Part shown: piece after piece, positions 1-12,300 of the stretch | Numbering within the stretch: the first letter of the stretch is position 1 | How the letters are laid out: each line of letters opens with the position of its first letter | NCBI GenBank assembly: GCA_031763025.1 | Contig: JASSKH010000001.1 | Span: forward strand, 22,383,840 to 22,447,839 | Origin: Macrocystis pyrifera | Taxonomy: Eukaryota > Sar > Phaeophyceae > Laminariales > Laminariaceae | DNA: 64,000 nucleotides | Direction: 5' to 3' | Notes under the pieces: generated by a model | What the model saw: only the letters and a program-made list of their open reading frames with translations | What the model was told of the DNA's origin: nothing | Database searches by the model: none | Made by a program: the position numbers and the translations under genes

Positions 1-53
1 TCTCTTCGATCATACGACTACGGCCATGCATGATATCGAGTATCCCCCCCCCC
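1..53 (+). mobile_element. Family B element, 3' end and C tail only
   Basis: The window opens inside a family B copy: CATACGACTACGGCCATGCA, TGATATCGAGTATC, then a run of about 12 C. The upstream part lies outside the window. Confidence 0.5.
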
Positions 54-649
54 CACCGAATTTCCCCCCTCCCCTTTGCTTAGGCCGCTTGGAAGAATCT
101 GTGCACTCGGCAACAAATACCGTATTATTGTGACGTAACTGGTACCACCTTGTGTATGTATATATTGTACCAGTACCATGCATCTACACTATGGTAGACG
201 CACCAGTACAGTAGGCCATTGCAAACGATTCCCTCCCTCGTTTTAGACGCTCAACCCCGACCCCTACCCTCACCCCCTCCCCTCCCTACTCCCTCCCCGC
301 CCCGCTTGCTCCCTCCCTCCCACTTCCCGCCTCCTTCCTCCACCTTCCCCCCTCACGCCTCCCCCTTGCTCCTTCCCGCTCCCCGCTCCGCCTTCTCCGC
401 TCCCCTCCACCCGCCACCTCCCCTCCCCCCTCCCTCACCGCCCCTGCCCCACCTCCACCCCCACTCCCACCCTTACCCTCACCGCCACCCCCACCCACAC
501 TGCCCATAGCTATACTTGCACGACGTGGTAGTCAAGGCGGAGAGCGCCTTCGGCCGGCTCTGTCCCGGCGAGCCCTTCTGGCCGCTACCTTCCAAGACCG
601 GCCCCGGGCACAGCGGCGACGACGATGATGACCAGGCGGAGATGCTGCG

Positions 650-1320
650 GGCGGCGGCATCTACAGTTACCGCTGTTACCGCTGCAGTTGCCGATGTTGC
701 TGCGGTTACCGCCACTGTTTCCGCTGCTGTTACTGCTTCCGATTAAATTACCGCTACGGCTACCGCTGCAGTTACCGCTACCGATTTAGTTATCCCTACG
801 GTTGCCGCTATTGGCGCAGTTACCGATACAGTTACCGCTACCGATTAAGTTTCCCCTGTAGCTACGCCTGCTGCAGTTACCGATGCCGTTTCCGCGAAGA
901 AAGGAACGGTGGCAGTGACAGGGGCTGCAGTATGAAAACGGGTGGCACCATTGCCACCGAACGACGGGAACGGCGATGGCAGAAACTGCGGAGTTAGGTG
1001 ACTGCTGTATTTTGTACAGTGGTGGTGGCTGTTGTGTCGTATCTGGTGGTAACTGATGTGCGTGATGGTAACTGTTGTACCTGGAAGTAAGTGATGTGCC
1101 TGGTAGAAACTGCTATGTCTGGCAGTGTCCGCTGTAGTATCAATAGGCTTCACCGCTGTGGTAGTGTATCTGCTGTGGTGCTAGTATATCTGTGGTGCTA
1201 GTAGTAAGTGCTGTGGTAGAAGTAAGTGCTGTGGTAGTAATAGCCGTGGCTGCTGTGCTAGCAGTAACTGCTGTGGTAGTAGTAGCAGTAACTGCTACAG
1301 TGCAGCTGCTGTGGTAGTAA
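650..1320. repeat. Degenerate short-period repeats
   Basis: 650-870 is built from TACCGCTAC/CAGTTACCG-like hexamers. 1000-1320 is built from GTGGTAGTAACTGCT-like units. No gene supported. Confidence 0.7.
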
Positions 1321-4023
1321 ATGAGATGCTTCGTTCGACGATGACGGCGTGCTTTAGTCTAGATCGGGTGGCCTTGCCTAGGTGGCGACCTGAATATAAG
1401 CCAACATCCCTAAGGATGGTTGATGCAATACGATAGATCACTAGCGCGGTGCCAAGGGTGGTCTTTGGTGGGATGGATGGGTTCATGGAAAGGTTGGCGT
1501 AATGTGATGGATGTTTTTTCATGGCAAGGTGGGATGGGTAGGTTCGTGGAATGGGTAGGTTAATGCCAAGGATGACTGAATCCAAGGGTGGTTGTAGCCT
1601 CGCCAAAACATTACTATTTTGGCAGCGGGCGTGTGACCGGGGAAGGGTGGGAGCGCGGGTCAAGGTGCCGGAGGTTGGTTGAGAATACCCCGTCATCGTC
1701 ATCGAATGCCGTGGTCGGACAACGCCTTTGGGATAGCTACCTCCTGGAGGGTTGGTGGGAGACGGGGTGCAGCAGAGGCTGTTGACTACGAATTCGTTTT
1801 GTTTTGCTCTAAGTCGAAACCGTTTTGTCGGCGTCGAGTACGTCTTTTTGAACTCTGAATCGAATTGGGATTCAGGTGCAGAATCGATCTTGGAATCGGT
1901 CGCAAGAGCAAGAGAAAACTGTGGTGGCAAGAGCCCCCCCCCCCCCCCCCCCCCCCCCCGGGTTTGTGCGATTGGTGTCCGTTGTTGCTTGATATATTCG
2001 TAATGAGAGCGGTTGGGGGTCAGGGGGGGGGGGGGGGTGGGGGTCGTGAGGCTTTCTTAGCGGGGGGGTCTGTGTGATTTCCCGAATGTTAGGTGCTAAG
2101 TATCGAATAAAATGGCTGCGCGCCTGCGCTGCGTGTTTGCGCAGGACAATTCTTGAAGAGAGGGGTCGTCCTACTATACCTATGCCCGTCTATTCGTGTG
2201 CTGCCGGGGAATACATGTACAAGGTACAGCTGTTTTTGTGTGCAGGTGTGCCCGTAGCGATTTTTTTGCGTCGGAGGAGGAAGAGGAGTGACGCTGGACG
2301 AAACCGCAGAGGTTTCCGGGGGCGGTCAAAGTTGTGGGAGGAGGGAGGGAGGGGGGAGAGCACGGAGGGAGGAAGGAAGAAGGGGAGAACGGGGAGAGGG
2401 AAGGGGTGGGAGGGAGGGAAGGAGGCGTTGCGGCGCGAGGAACGAAATGCGCCCCGTCAATACGTATAGCGTTCTTTTTTTTGCGACAGTAGCAGCAGCA
2501 CAGCAGGGTCGCTTCGATGGTGGGCCGCTCGTCAGTCGTAGCACGAGCGAAGCAAGGCGTACCGAGTCTGCCCGTCAGCTGAGCCGACGCGGCTGTTGCA
2601 GCACCCAGTATTAAACGCTACTATAAGTAACATTTGTAGTAGTAAATGTAGCAGCGGTAATTGTAACGCTGGGGTATTGTTTTAGGCGTCGTGAACTTGC
2701 CACGGCTTGTTTTTTCGTATTTCATAGATTTTTTTAGTACTCGTGTGCTTCTTACTTGTGCGAAGAAACGCTCTGAGGGCGTGTCTTATCTCCCTCCAAG
2801 GAGCATGGGAACGAGCGGAACGGAACGAGGCTGCTCGTGGTCATTCGTTCCGTTCATATCTAAAAAAACGTGTTTGGGTCCATGCAGAATCCTGGGTCTC
2901 GCCAGCCGAATCAGTAGGAACGGTATCTTTTGTACATGCCACGGCAAATTGGTGTCCACGTCCATCTTCAGTGGTGTCCATCTACATCAAATAATGTGCT
3001 ACGTTCGTATTTGTTCCCGTTCGGTCGCGCCGTTCGGTCCTCCCAAACAAGAAAAAGGGGTGCAACACTTCTTGCTTTTCCTAATGATAGCATACTGTGT
3101 TTCTCGGGCTGCACTGAATCTCTTCGTCTCCCACGACCAATCAGCACCAATTCATGCGGCAAATAATGTTCCATTCGGTTCGTTCCAATGCTCCCTGGGG
3201 GGGGGGTTAAGACACGCCCTGAGATGATGGTGGAAGGGAAGAAAGGTAGTACCTGGTGGTGTCGTTTTCTTGGGTTTAAGTTCTTTGTTTTGGTTTCCAT
3301 CACATGGATGTATTACCCGACAAGCAAGGAACGGACGTGCCACAGCTCGGACAAATCAGATAATTCATGATCTATCTATCTACAGTAGATCATCGAGTCC
3401 CTCACCTGCCGTTGTGACGTTGTTGTGCAGGATCTGCATACGAGTACATAGTACAGATCCAACCCAGGAAACATGAGCTCGACCATGCGGCTTATTATAC
3501 GGGGCCCACCACGCAACATGAGTCTGATTATACAAAATCGGGAGTGCATCTTCCTTGAACCATCTAGCTCACCAAGTGGGGACCGATGGTCTTTCCGTTT
3601 GTCCGAGGTGTGGCACGTTCCCGCTCTTGTGGTCGCTGCGTTGTATGCGCTGTATGCGTTGCGTACCAGCGACGGTTTCGGTTTTGTGTCCCTGTGTTGT
3701 GAGATGGCGTGGTTGGAGTTCGCTCATTGACCAGGAAGCGAGATTTGAAGCAGAAGGGTGCCACGTATCATATACGATGATGATGATGTTGCTGATGTTT
3801 CGCACGTTGCATACATACGTAGCAATTTTCCCGAAGTGTAAACCCGTGGTAACAGCAGCACAGGCTAAGAGCATCCCGTTCAAAGAAAAAACAAACCACA
3901 GGTCAATACGAGCAGGGGTACCACAGCAGTACATAAGAAAACAGCTGCCTGGTGTACCGCATCACACGGGTGATCAGGTAGCACACCCCCTCTCGGACGA
4001 TTAGAATTTCCATGCTAAGTTTT

Positions 4024-4200
4024 TCGACAACGAGGAGAGTGCAGCCGCCGAGCGATGTGTCTACGGCATGGAAATATCTCCACGAGGCCTGCCCAACGAC
4101 ACAATTCTCGTTGTGTGTTCCCCCCTAGTTTTGGCGAAATCAGTCTCGGAAAATCGTCCCAGGCGGTGTCATGTTATTACCCGTGTGGTACCGTATGGGC
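4024..4200 (+). repeat. Dispersed repeat family H
   Basis: About 180 bp: GAGAGTGCAGCCGCCGAGCG, GGAAATATCTCCACGAGGCC, ATTCTCGTTGTGTGTTCCCC and CTCGGAAAATCGTCCCAGGC, ending near TTATTACCCGTGTGGTACCG. Other copies, all on the plus strand, lie at 32198-32402, 34598-34795, 59462-59625 and 63793-63965. Confidence 0.6.
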
Positions 4201-4734
4201 CACCCCCCCCCCCCCTCCCCCCCAACCTAGTCCCGAACAAAAGCCTCCTTCTGAGCGTTGCTGCGTTCTGCTGGTGGTAGATGCTTGCTCCTGCTATTTC
4301 ATGTGTTTCGGTGGTTGCTGTTATCATATGTAGCTGCTTCTGCTGTGTTTCAGTGTCTTTTTTTTAATTCGGCATACAGACTGTATGTACACAGTACGCA
4401 CAAGTTAGTTGTTTGGCAGCTTACGTACATCTTGATCTCGCTTGATGCACTCGTAGCGTTTGGATTTGCAGTTGCTGACGTGGGACATTCAACTGAAAAC
4501 GGTGCGTACCGGGGAGACGATATTTGTCATGTTACGATTACGGCGGCGAGGTGTCTCCCGCTACCCGTACTGCATTGGATGTGCGCGGAGGGCCTAGGGT
4601 ATGGGTCGGGGTCAAGCTGTCGGAAGCTTTCTGCTCCACTAGAAGTGAAAGAGGAACGGCAGTCAGCCGTTACCCATGTTGTACGGTTTTCAAGGTTACA
4701 CACCACGGACGGCTCTTATCTAAATTTCGTTTAG

Positions 4735-4970
4735 TTGCTTGCCTGCCGTTGTCAGAGGTTGTGCGGTCCTGGACCTGCATAGTATAAATATCCAACCCAG
4801 GAACCATGCGCTACTTACTTACTTCTGTAGATCATGCAGACAATATGGGACCTACCCGGCAACATGAGCTAGATCATGCAAGAACGGGAAAAGATAGATA
4901 TGCCTTGAAAGATCTAGACCGTGAACTGTGGGGGAATGATCTGTAGATGATCTGCCCTAGGCGCGCAAGA
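4735..4970 (+). repeat. GATC-rich dispersed repeat, family I
   Basis: Features: CTGCCGTTGT, ATCCAACCCAGGAACCATG, CCCGGCAACATGAGCTAGAT, CCTTGAAAGATCTAGACCGT and GAATGATCTGTAGATGATCT. Other copies: 3405-3600, 17480-17715 (minus), 23765-23960, 43130-43385 and 57225-57410 (minus). About 230 bp, origin unknown. Confidence 0.55.
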
Positions 4971-5874
4971 GTATGAAACCGTAGAAAGGCGGGTGCGTAG
5001 TATTGGGGGTCGGGCATCAGGCATCCCCCACGTGTTTCTAAGCATGGGGCCAAAAAAAATACGAAACCTAAGTCACCACTGCCGTCACGTATCACTGCTG
5101 AGCTTGTATATCGCACGCATCACATGCACATTGCATTCCACTGTAGAAGTGATTGTCTCGCTGTATTGCCGGTATGCGCAAGCAAATCAAACCGGCACTA
5201 TAGTTGCAACCGGCACTAACTACTCCGCACACTGCCACACTCGTGAATCCCACCAGTGCGCCGAGCGATTCCACAGGCACTATGACGGGCAACCGGCACT
5301 ATACGAGATGGACTACTACAGCAGTATCGTGTTTGCCATCCGACAATGTGGGGCTTCAATTCAACGTTGAACACTTTATCGTGATGTGCATGCTCGAACA
5401 CTTGCTTGCGTGGATGGACCTCGGCATTGCTACGCACATTCCGAGGACTGGACATTCTACCCTCCCGATGTACGAGCGCAGAATACATACTCGAAGTACG
5501 AAAAACGAGGACCGGAGGACAAGCGAGTGCCAACTATTATAGACCTACAACACGTATACCGCAAGGTTTGTTGCACCTTGAGCTTATTTTGGAACGACCC
5601 CCAAAATAGCATAGAAATGTATAAAGTACCATTCAGGAACAATACGCGCTGGAGTCCCCTGATTTTCCGCGGCGGGCTTCCCCGTCATACCGTCAATTAG
5701 CGGTAAAAACGGTATACCGTTTAATATATTTTTTCGAGTCGGACGGACACACCAGGATTTTCCGCCACAGAGAACTCCAGCAGCTGGGGAATAGCAGGGC
5801 TAGTTTTATTCCGTCACAGCCCTCCCTCTCGAACCGGTCGGCCGTTCATGTGGACAAGGAAGGAGTAGGTTTAG

Positions 5875-6161
5875 CAATCTGGGAGAAAGGATCTTTAGGG
5901 GTGTTTTCGACTTGAAAATTGCGTAGCGCGGTCTGCACTTCGGAATCGTCGTCCGCAATAGAGAAATTTCCTGGTTCGATGCAAACGCGGCGCAGCCGCG
6001 TTTATGGCCAGTTTTGGCCCGTTTAGGCTGCGGTTTGGGGTCAGGTTCAGGGTTAGGGTTAGAGTCAGGGGTTGGGTTGAGTCTTCGCCCGTACCTTGAT
6101 CCCAACAGGAACCAAAATACCTGAACAGCCTACCAACCTAAAGATCCTTTCTCCCAGATTG
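5875..6161. mobile_element. DNA element with perfect 25-bp terminal inverted repeats
   Basis: Positions 5875-5899 (CAATCTGGGAGAAAGG...) are exactly the reverse complement of 6137-6161. The interior contains GGTTAGGGTTAG (6051-6062) and several GGGTTNGG variants like telomere repeats. There is no open frame of note, so a non-autonomous DNA transposon is likely. A clear target-site duplication was not found. Confidence 0.65.
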
Positions 6162-6771
6162 TAAGGGGACCTCCACGTAAGTGAGATTGGGGTGTTACAT
6201 CAGAAATCAGGCGTTCTGCATACTCTCAAACCCCTTCATCTTCAGAAGGCATCAGGGCGACGCAAACTATACAAACCAAAGGAACGTCAGAAGAGACATG
6301 ATTAGACTACAGCGCCGCAGGTAGGTCGGTCGGTCCCTGCAAGTTCTCCAGTGTGGACTTTGGCGTCTCTGACTCCTAGATTATTTTATGTCCCGATTTT
6401 CTAGTCTTCAATCAAGACACCTGTTACTATCCACTTCCAATTTTAAACCGATTAAAATCACGACAAAAAATGTCCGTTACCGCGATGTTGTGGGTCTAAA
6501 CTCTAAAACACAACATATGTTCGCGATCTTCGCCGTCGTTAAGCACACCAAAAAAATCGATGTTCACGACCATCGTCATCGCTAGCGTCAGCATCATCTC
6601 TCGTCTAAACACAAATATGCGTTCGTCGTTGTCATCTCCATCGCCATTATCGTCATCGTCGTCTGATCATTGTCATCTCGTCGCGGTCCTAGGGTTAGTT
6701 GTTGCTACCGCTAAAGCAAACGCCGCCGCCTCCGCTTCCGCCGCCCCCATCAAGACGCGGGTTCCGCGCCA

Positions 6772-9348
6772 TCAGCTCGCCTGCCCAGTGTACCCCTGGC
6801 AAGCGTTCGGGGAAACGAGAGAACGTAGATGGCGTACGACAGGCGGCGCAAAAACAGCAAGCAACACACGCGCGGTGACTGATCAAAAGCGCACCGCAGC
6901 GCTACGTACGTACTACCAGGCAGAATAAAAGCTTCGGAATGTGGAAAATTGCAAAAAAAAACGAAACTGCTGCTTGCGGCAGGCGCGCCAATGTTGAGGA
7001 GCGGCTCGTGTGCAGAGTCGAGGGCCTTACGGCACCCCCACCGGCTCCGCGTCGTTGTTGGTTGTCGCCCGTGGAAAGGAGGGCAGGACTGGGCTGGGCA
7101 GGCAGGGTTTTCAAAAAAATAATATAGCTCTCACATCAAGTTTATCTCTTTCTCTCTCACTCTCTGCCTCTCTCCCTGCCCACCCTCCCTCCTCTCTCTC
7201 CTCTCTCCTGCCTCTCTCCCGAAAGGCAGCCGATATCTCCCGGGGTTTCACACATGAACCTCACACTTTCTCCCATCCTCTCCCCCCGCACCCCTTCTCT
7301 GGGGATCCGTACGCACCATGTCACCGGGGCCAGCCATGGCCGCGGCAATCTCCGGTCCGCGATCTCCGAGAGCCTTATCCTTGCCAGTAACCGCCCACCA
7401 TACGCGTCGAAGCTCACTGTCCCTGCCAAGCATCGTGCCCCTTCGCACACGCGCGATCTCCGTCGCCTCGTCCAAGAAGCCTGGCGAGGGAAGGAAGGAA
7501 GGAGGGAGGGAGGGAGGGAGGGAGGAAAGAACGGAAGAGATTACTTAGTATGCCTCACCGAGCCAGCGCACGGCATGATCTTCAAATCATGAACAAGCAA
7601 ACGAACAAACAAACGAACAGCCAGTCAGCCAGCCAGCCAGCCAATGAACCAAACAACTAATCAACTCACTGACCAATCAACCAGAACACACACAAGGAAA
7701 AGTCGGAAAAAATAAATGCTTGACAGGGCGAAGAAAGGATTGGAGAGAGGAAGGGAGAGGGTAGGCTCCGTATACAGACTAGCAATGTATCGCACCTAGC
7801 CAGCGCGCGGCGAGGTCCTCGGCCCCTTTCGCAAGCAAGGCCGCATTTTCTGCTGTGTCGGGCATCGTCACCGACACGTGCACGGGAGAAGCCAATGCCC
7901 GCTCCTTCAAGTCAAGCGGTGCCTGCCAGGAAGAAGAGATCGAGGAGTGGAGAAAATGTCAATTACAAGAAAAAAAAACGTGACGAATAAGAACAAGAAA
8001 ATGGGAGGGTCGCTTCAAATAAAATTGAAGAAAACGGGAGGATCGCGACTAATGATAAAAAGACAATGGGAGGGTCGTGACGAATGAGAATAATAAATGG
8101 GAGGGCCCCATCTAGTAAAAAATAAGAAAATGGGAGGGTCGTAACGAACAAGAATAAGAAAATAGGACGGAGTCGTGACTATTGAGAATAGGCAATATGG
8201 ACGGTCGGGACAAATAAATACAAGATAAGGAGAGATTCTTGTAGGATAGCATAAGACAATGGGAGCTTCGTGACGAAAAATAATAAGAAAATGGGAGGAT
8301 AGTGACGAATGAGAATAATAGAATGGGAGGGTCGCGACCAAGAAGGACCTAAAATGGGAGGGTACAAGCAGTAGCACTGGGGAAGGAGAAGGAGGAGAGC
8401 GGGGGGGGGGGGGGTGGGTGAAGGATGCCAGGGTGCATGGTGAAGAGGCGTGATGGGTGTTCGAGCGTGTGATCGCACGCAGATAAAAATACGGCGACAA
8501 ATAGGACCAAGCAGCAGCAAGGCGATCACCGGACCACCGGAAAGGCATACTCTATCGGCATCAACACCAACGCCAGCACTACCGGCAGCAACCAACACCA
8601 AACCTGACACACCACCAACACCAACAGAGCAAAATCACAAACAAGAGCAGAGCAGAGAGCATCAACACCAACACCACCACCGACAACGAAAAATAACAAC
8701 ATTTACGGGGGACCATAGTGAATGGGACCAAATTTTGGTAATAGTAAAAACAGGGAAAATAACAACATTTACGGGGGACCATAGTGAATGGGACCAAATT
8801 TTGGTAATAGTAAAAACAGGGAAAATAACAACATTTACGGGGGACCATAGTGAACGGGACCAAATTTTGGTAATAGTAAAAATAGGGAAAATAACAACAT
8901 TGACGGGGGACCATAGTGAACGGGACCAAATTTTGGTAATAGTAAAAATAGGGAAAATAACAACATTTACGGGGGACCATAGCGAACGGGACCAAATTTT
9001 GGTAATAGTAAAAATAGGGAAATATATAGGTTTTTGTGTATACCGTAGGTGCTATTTACTATGGTCCTCCGTTATACAAGCATAGCACCCTCAACAACAG
9101 CCACAACAACAACACAGCCACTGCCACAACACCACCCCCCCACCACCCCCCACCAAAATCAGCAGCTACAACAACAGCAACAACAGAAACAACGCTAACA
9201 ACACCGACAAGCTTACCTGTGTCGCGGTGGCGTGCTCGTTTCCGACTAGGGTCTCCCACCACTCCGACGTCTCCCCACCGTAGTAGCTGTCGCGGTAAGC
9301 TTTCGCGTACCTTTGTCAGAAGCACGACACAAACGACAACAGCAACGA

Positions 9349-9379
<31 letters not shown>

Positions 9380-12300
9380 GCGCACAGACCATGATGGAAC
9401 GAGAAGGTATAGGAGGACGAGGAGGACGAGGAGGACAAGCGCGCGCGCGGGAGGGGGGGAGGGGCGAGGAATACGAGGAGGGGTGCAGTCACTAGGACGT
9501 CTGGAATCCGTAGAAATGCAGGGTAGCTCCAGCTAAGGAACACGTGCCGGTGGATAATTAAATCTGCCATCAACTGCTGCGTGCGCTAGTGCAAGGCATA
9601 CAAACTTAGAAACCTATCTTGTTTTTTCGGAGACTTGCGGTCGGACGGCGTGCATCTCCGGCTTATTGGGATTCTCTCTAGGATCTTCGGCTTCACCTAG
9701 CCCAAAAGAAGGGCATCAAGGCGCGCCCTATAATTTAGGCAGTCATGTGAATTATCAGGGCTTTTCACGGGTCATGCCCCGACGTCAGGAGTTGATTAAT
9801 CTCACGGGTCGGGTCGGGTCGGGTCGGGTCGGGCTGGGCCGTGTCAGGAGGTTTTCAAACTCTCGCGGGTCGGGTCGGGCCACCCTTACCCGACCCGACC
9901 TGACCCGCGACGTTCGACCCGACCAGTGAACAGTCATGTTTAAAAACTGCCAACTCTAACTCCTTTGAGATAGGTCGACTGCAAATGACAGACATCAGCT
10001 CATATTGGTGGGTTCCGCAAGCTGTATTTACGAAATAACCAAAATGGCCATAAAAAGCCGCATAGACACGTACGTACGACAAAAACAAAATTCAACACCG
10101 CACTACATTTTCCTAGACCTACCTACCGTAGACCCGGGGGAAGGTATATTAAAATCAAGCAAGCCCCAACAACAATGAGGTTATCTTTTTTTCGTGCAGA
10201 AATCCCACCTCACCGGTTTACTTTTCATTCCGGCCTCGGGGGAAGTGTGGTATATATTGTTTTTTCTTTTCTTCACGCTCCTCTACATGAAATGATGTAC
10301 ACTGGTACCAGGTATAAGACAGCGTAATACTCGCTGCCCCATTTTGTAAAAAACACAGAAAAAAACAACATTAGCATTCGGTACGTGACATGATATATGC
10401 CAGTACTCGCTGAAGAGTTGTGCTTGGACAGTTGTATGTTGTAAAAAAACTATTGCAAATACGCCAGCTGTTAGTTCGACCGATCAATTGGTCGATACTC
10501 AGCTTGGCAAGCCGCGTGGTACGTCGGCGCGCGGGTTACGACGGTATCCCATGCAGGTACGCCACATTCCGGTGAAAACCATGAAAAAAATGTCAGTGTT
10601 TGTTTAATCTCACATGACATCGTCCTTCGCCACCAGGTCCAGCTCCGCCGTCAGACCTGCCGGACAAGAACAGTCGCAGAACACGCGTCTGAAACTATTA
10701 ATATATTAGTGTTGGTACTTTTTATGCGAACACCACACATATAAAGAAGGCGAAGAAACCTACTGTGACACAATGAACCAAGAGAGAAGAGAATGAAACG
10801 AAGGAAGGAAGGAAGGAAGGAAGGAAGGAAGGAAGGCAGGAAGGGAGGAAGGAAGGAAGGCAGGAAGGGAGGAAGAAGGAAGGAAGGATCCAATATACAT
10901 ACACATATTCTTGAAACGAAAAGAACAACGAAGTGGAAGGGTTCTCGAGGGAAGGAACACTCTCTTACCGTTAGGGCCGCTTCCCAGAGAAATCGACAGG
11001 TGGGGCACGTCGAACATCGGCATTACCTGACGCGCGCATGATTTCCGGGGGGGAAAAAGTGCACGGAAAATTATGCGATGCGGTAGTGCACAGACATTAA
11101 GGCGGAAGGGATAGCAGCGTCCAGAGGTTTCTCGTGGAGTAAACTCCTGCAAACCATGAAAAACAAACGCCCTATGAGTTTTTGCGGTACACTTTTTTAG
11201 TATTTTTGCTCCTTTCTTTTGTACCAGTAACCCTTGCGGCTCTTAAGCCTTGTCGTTTTTTATTTCGTTGTATCGAAACTCAACATTATCAAGGGCGCAC
11301 GGAAAACCTCCTTCTCAACAATCGACCAATCATAATGGCGTGCCACTTTTTGCAGGACTGCTCGCGCGGCGAAGAATGCAGGCGCAGCACAACCCAAACG
11401 CGTCTCTCAACACACCGGAGCAACACAGAGCAAACAGCCCCTAAACGTTTCCGCCACACCAGAACACCCCCCCAAAAAAATCGACGATGTTATCCATATG
11501 CAAGAAAGTCCGCCTCACAAGCGGTGTTCAGCAGGATGCACGCGACTCATCAAAACACCTCACGGCTATTCGCGTTGGGTGCAAGCAATGTCTGCCTGGT
11601 CGATAAAAAACCGGCGTGCTCCGTCCCGGCATTGTAGGGATGCAAGGATCTATGGTCACACGACTACGGTTACGCATCGCATGAGTACCCCCCCGCCCTT
11701 TGATGAGGAGGGGGGGGGGGGGGGGGGGCAGCGGTTGAGCGAGGCGGCGATAAAGCCGTCTGCGTCGCATTAAACACCGACTGCCGGATACAGGTACAGC
11801 GGTAAGAGCGGTTCACGCGTGCCACGGGTGGTGCCGATCGGCCCGCGTCACGTCACGCCTTTCTTGAGAAGCGGCGAGACAGGTGCCGGTTGGAGCCAAC
11901 CGTACGTTGAGCGGAAATGGCGGCGGCGGGTTCTCACCCATGCCCGGAGACACTGCCGGGTGCTGCCGTCCTCCTCCTTGAAGGAGCAGCTAGAGAGCCA
12001 GTCCACCTGGCGAGTCGACCAAGAGCCGAAAAAAACAAAACAAAACAAAACAAAACAAACTAAACGTGTCACGGGAGCGAGCGAGCGAACAATGGGGGCG
12101 TGTGCGGCCACACGCCTAAAAAAAAACGGGCACGCGTGAAATACCAGCACTAAGACTACAAAAAAGCACCGTGAAATGCCAGCACAAAAATTACGAGTAG
12201 CACCGAAGGCATGATGTATATACGTATAGACGTAGCAGGGTAAAACACGTGGAACGTAAAACGCATGGGTACGCCACAAAAAGTAAATACGCACAAGACA

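Larger units (their letters stand above)
54..6771. other. Gene-poor left region
   Basis: No supported gene. Contents: a pyrimidine-rich stretch (240-500), degenerate repeats (650-1320), C and G runs near 1936-1960 and 2023-2042, family I repeats (3405, 4735), family H (4024), family J (5185) and the 25-bp-TIR element (5875-6161). Open frames are short and overlap repeats. Confidence 0.5.

Noticed and set aside
219-509. Overlapping Pro-rich and Gly-rich frames on both strands
   Set aside because: Product of a C-rich low-complexity stretch; no start context, domain or splice structure.
8450-9085. 211-aa plus-strand frame with 22-aa repeats
   Set aside because: Explained by the 66-bp tandem MITE array; both strands are open for the same reason.
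10603-10658. Possible extra exon (LTAELDLVAKDD) of the minus-strand plastid gene
   Set aside because: Good acceptor, but its entry phase does not fit the neighbouring exons, which join in frame without it.
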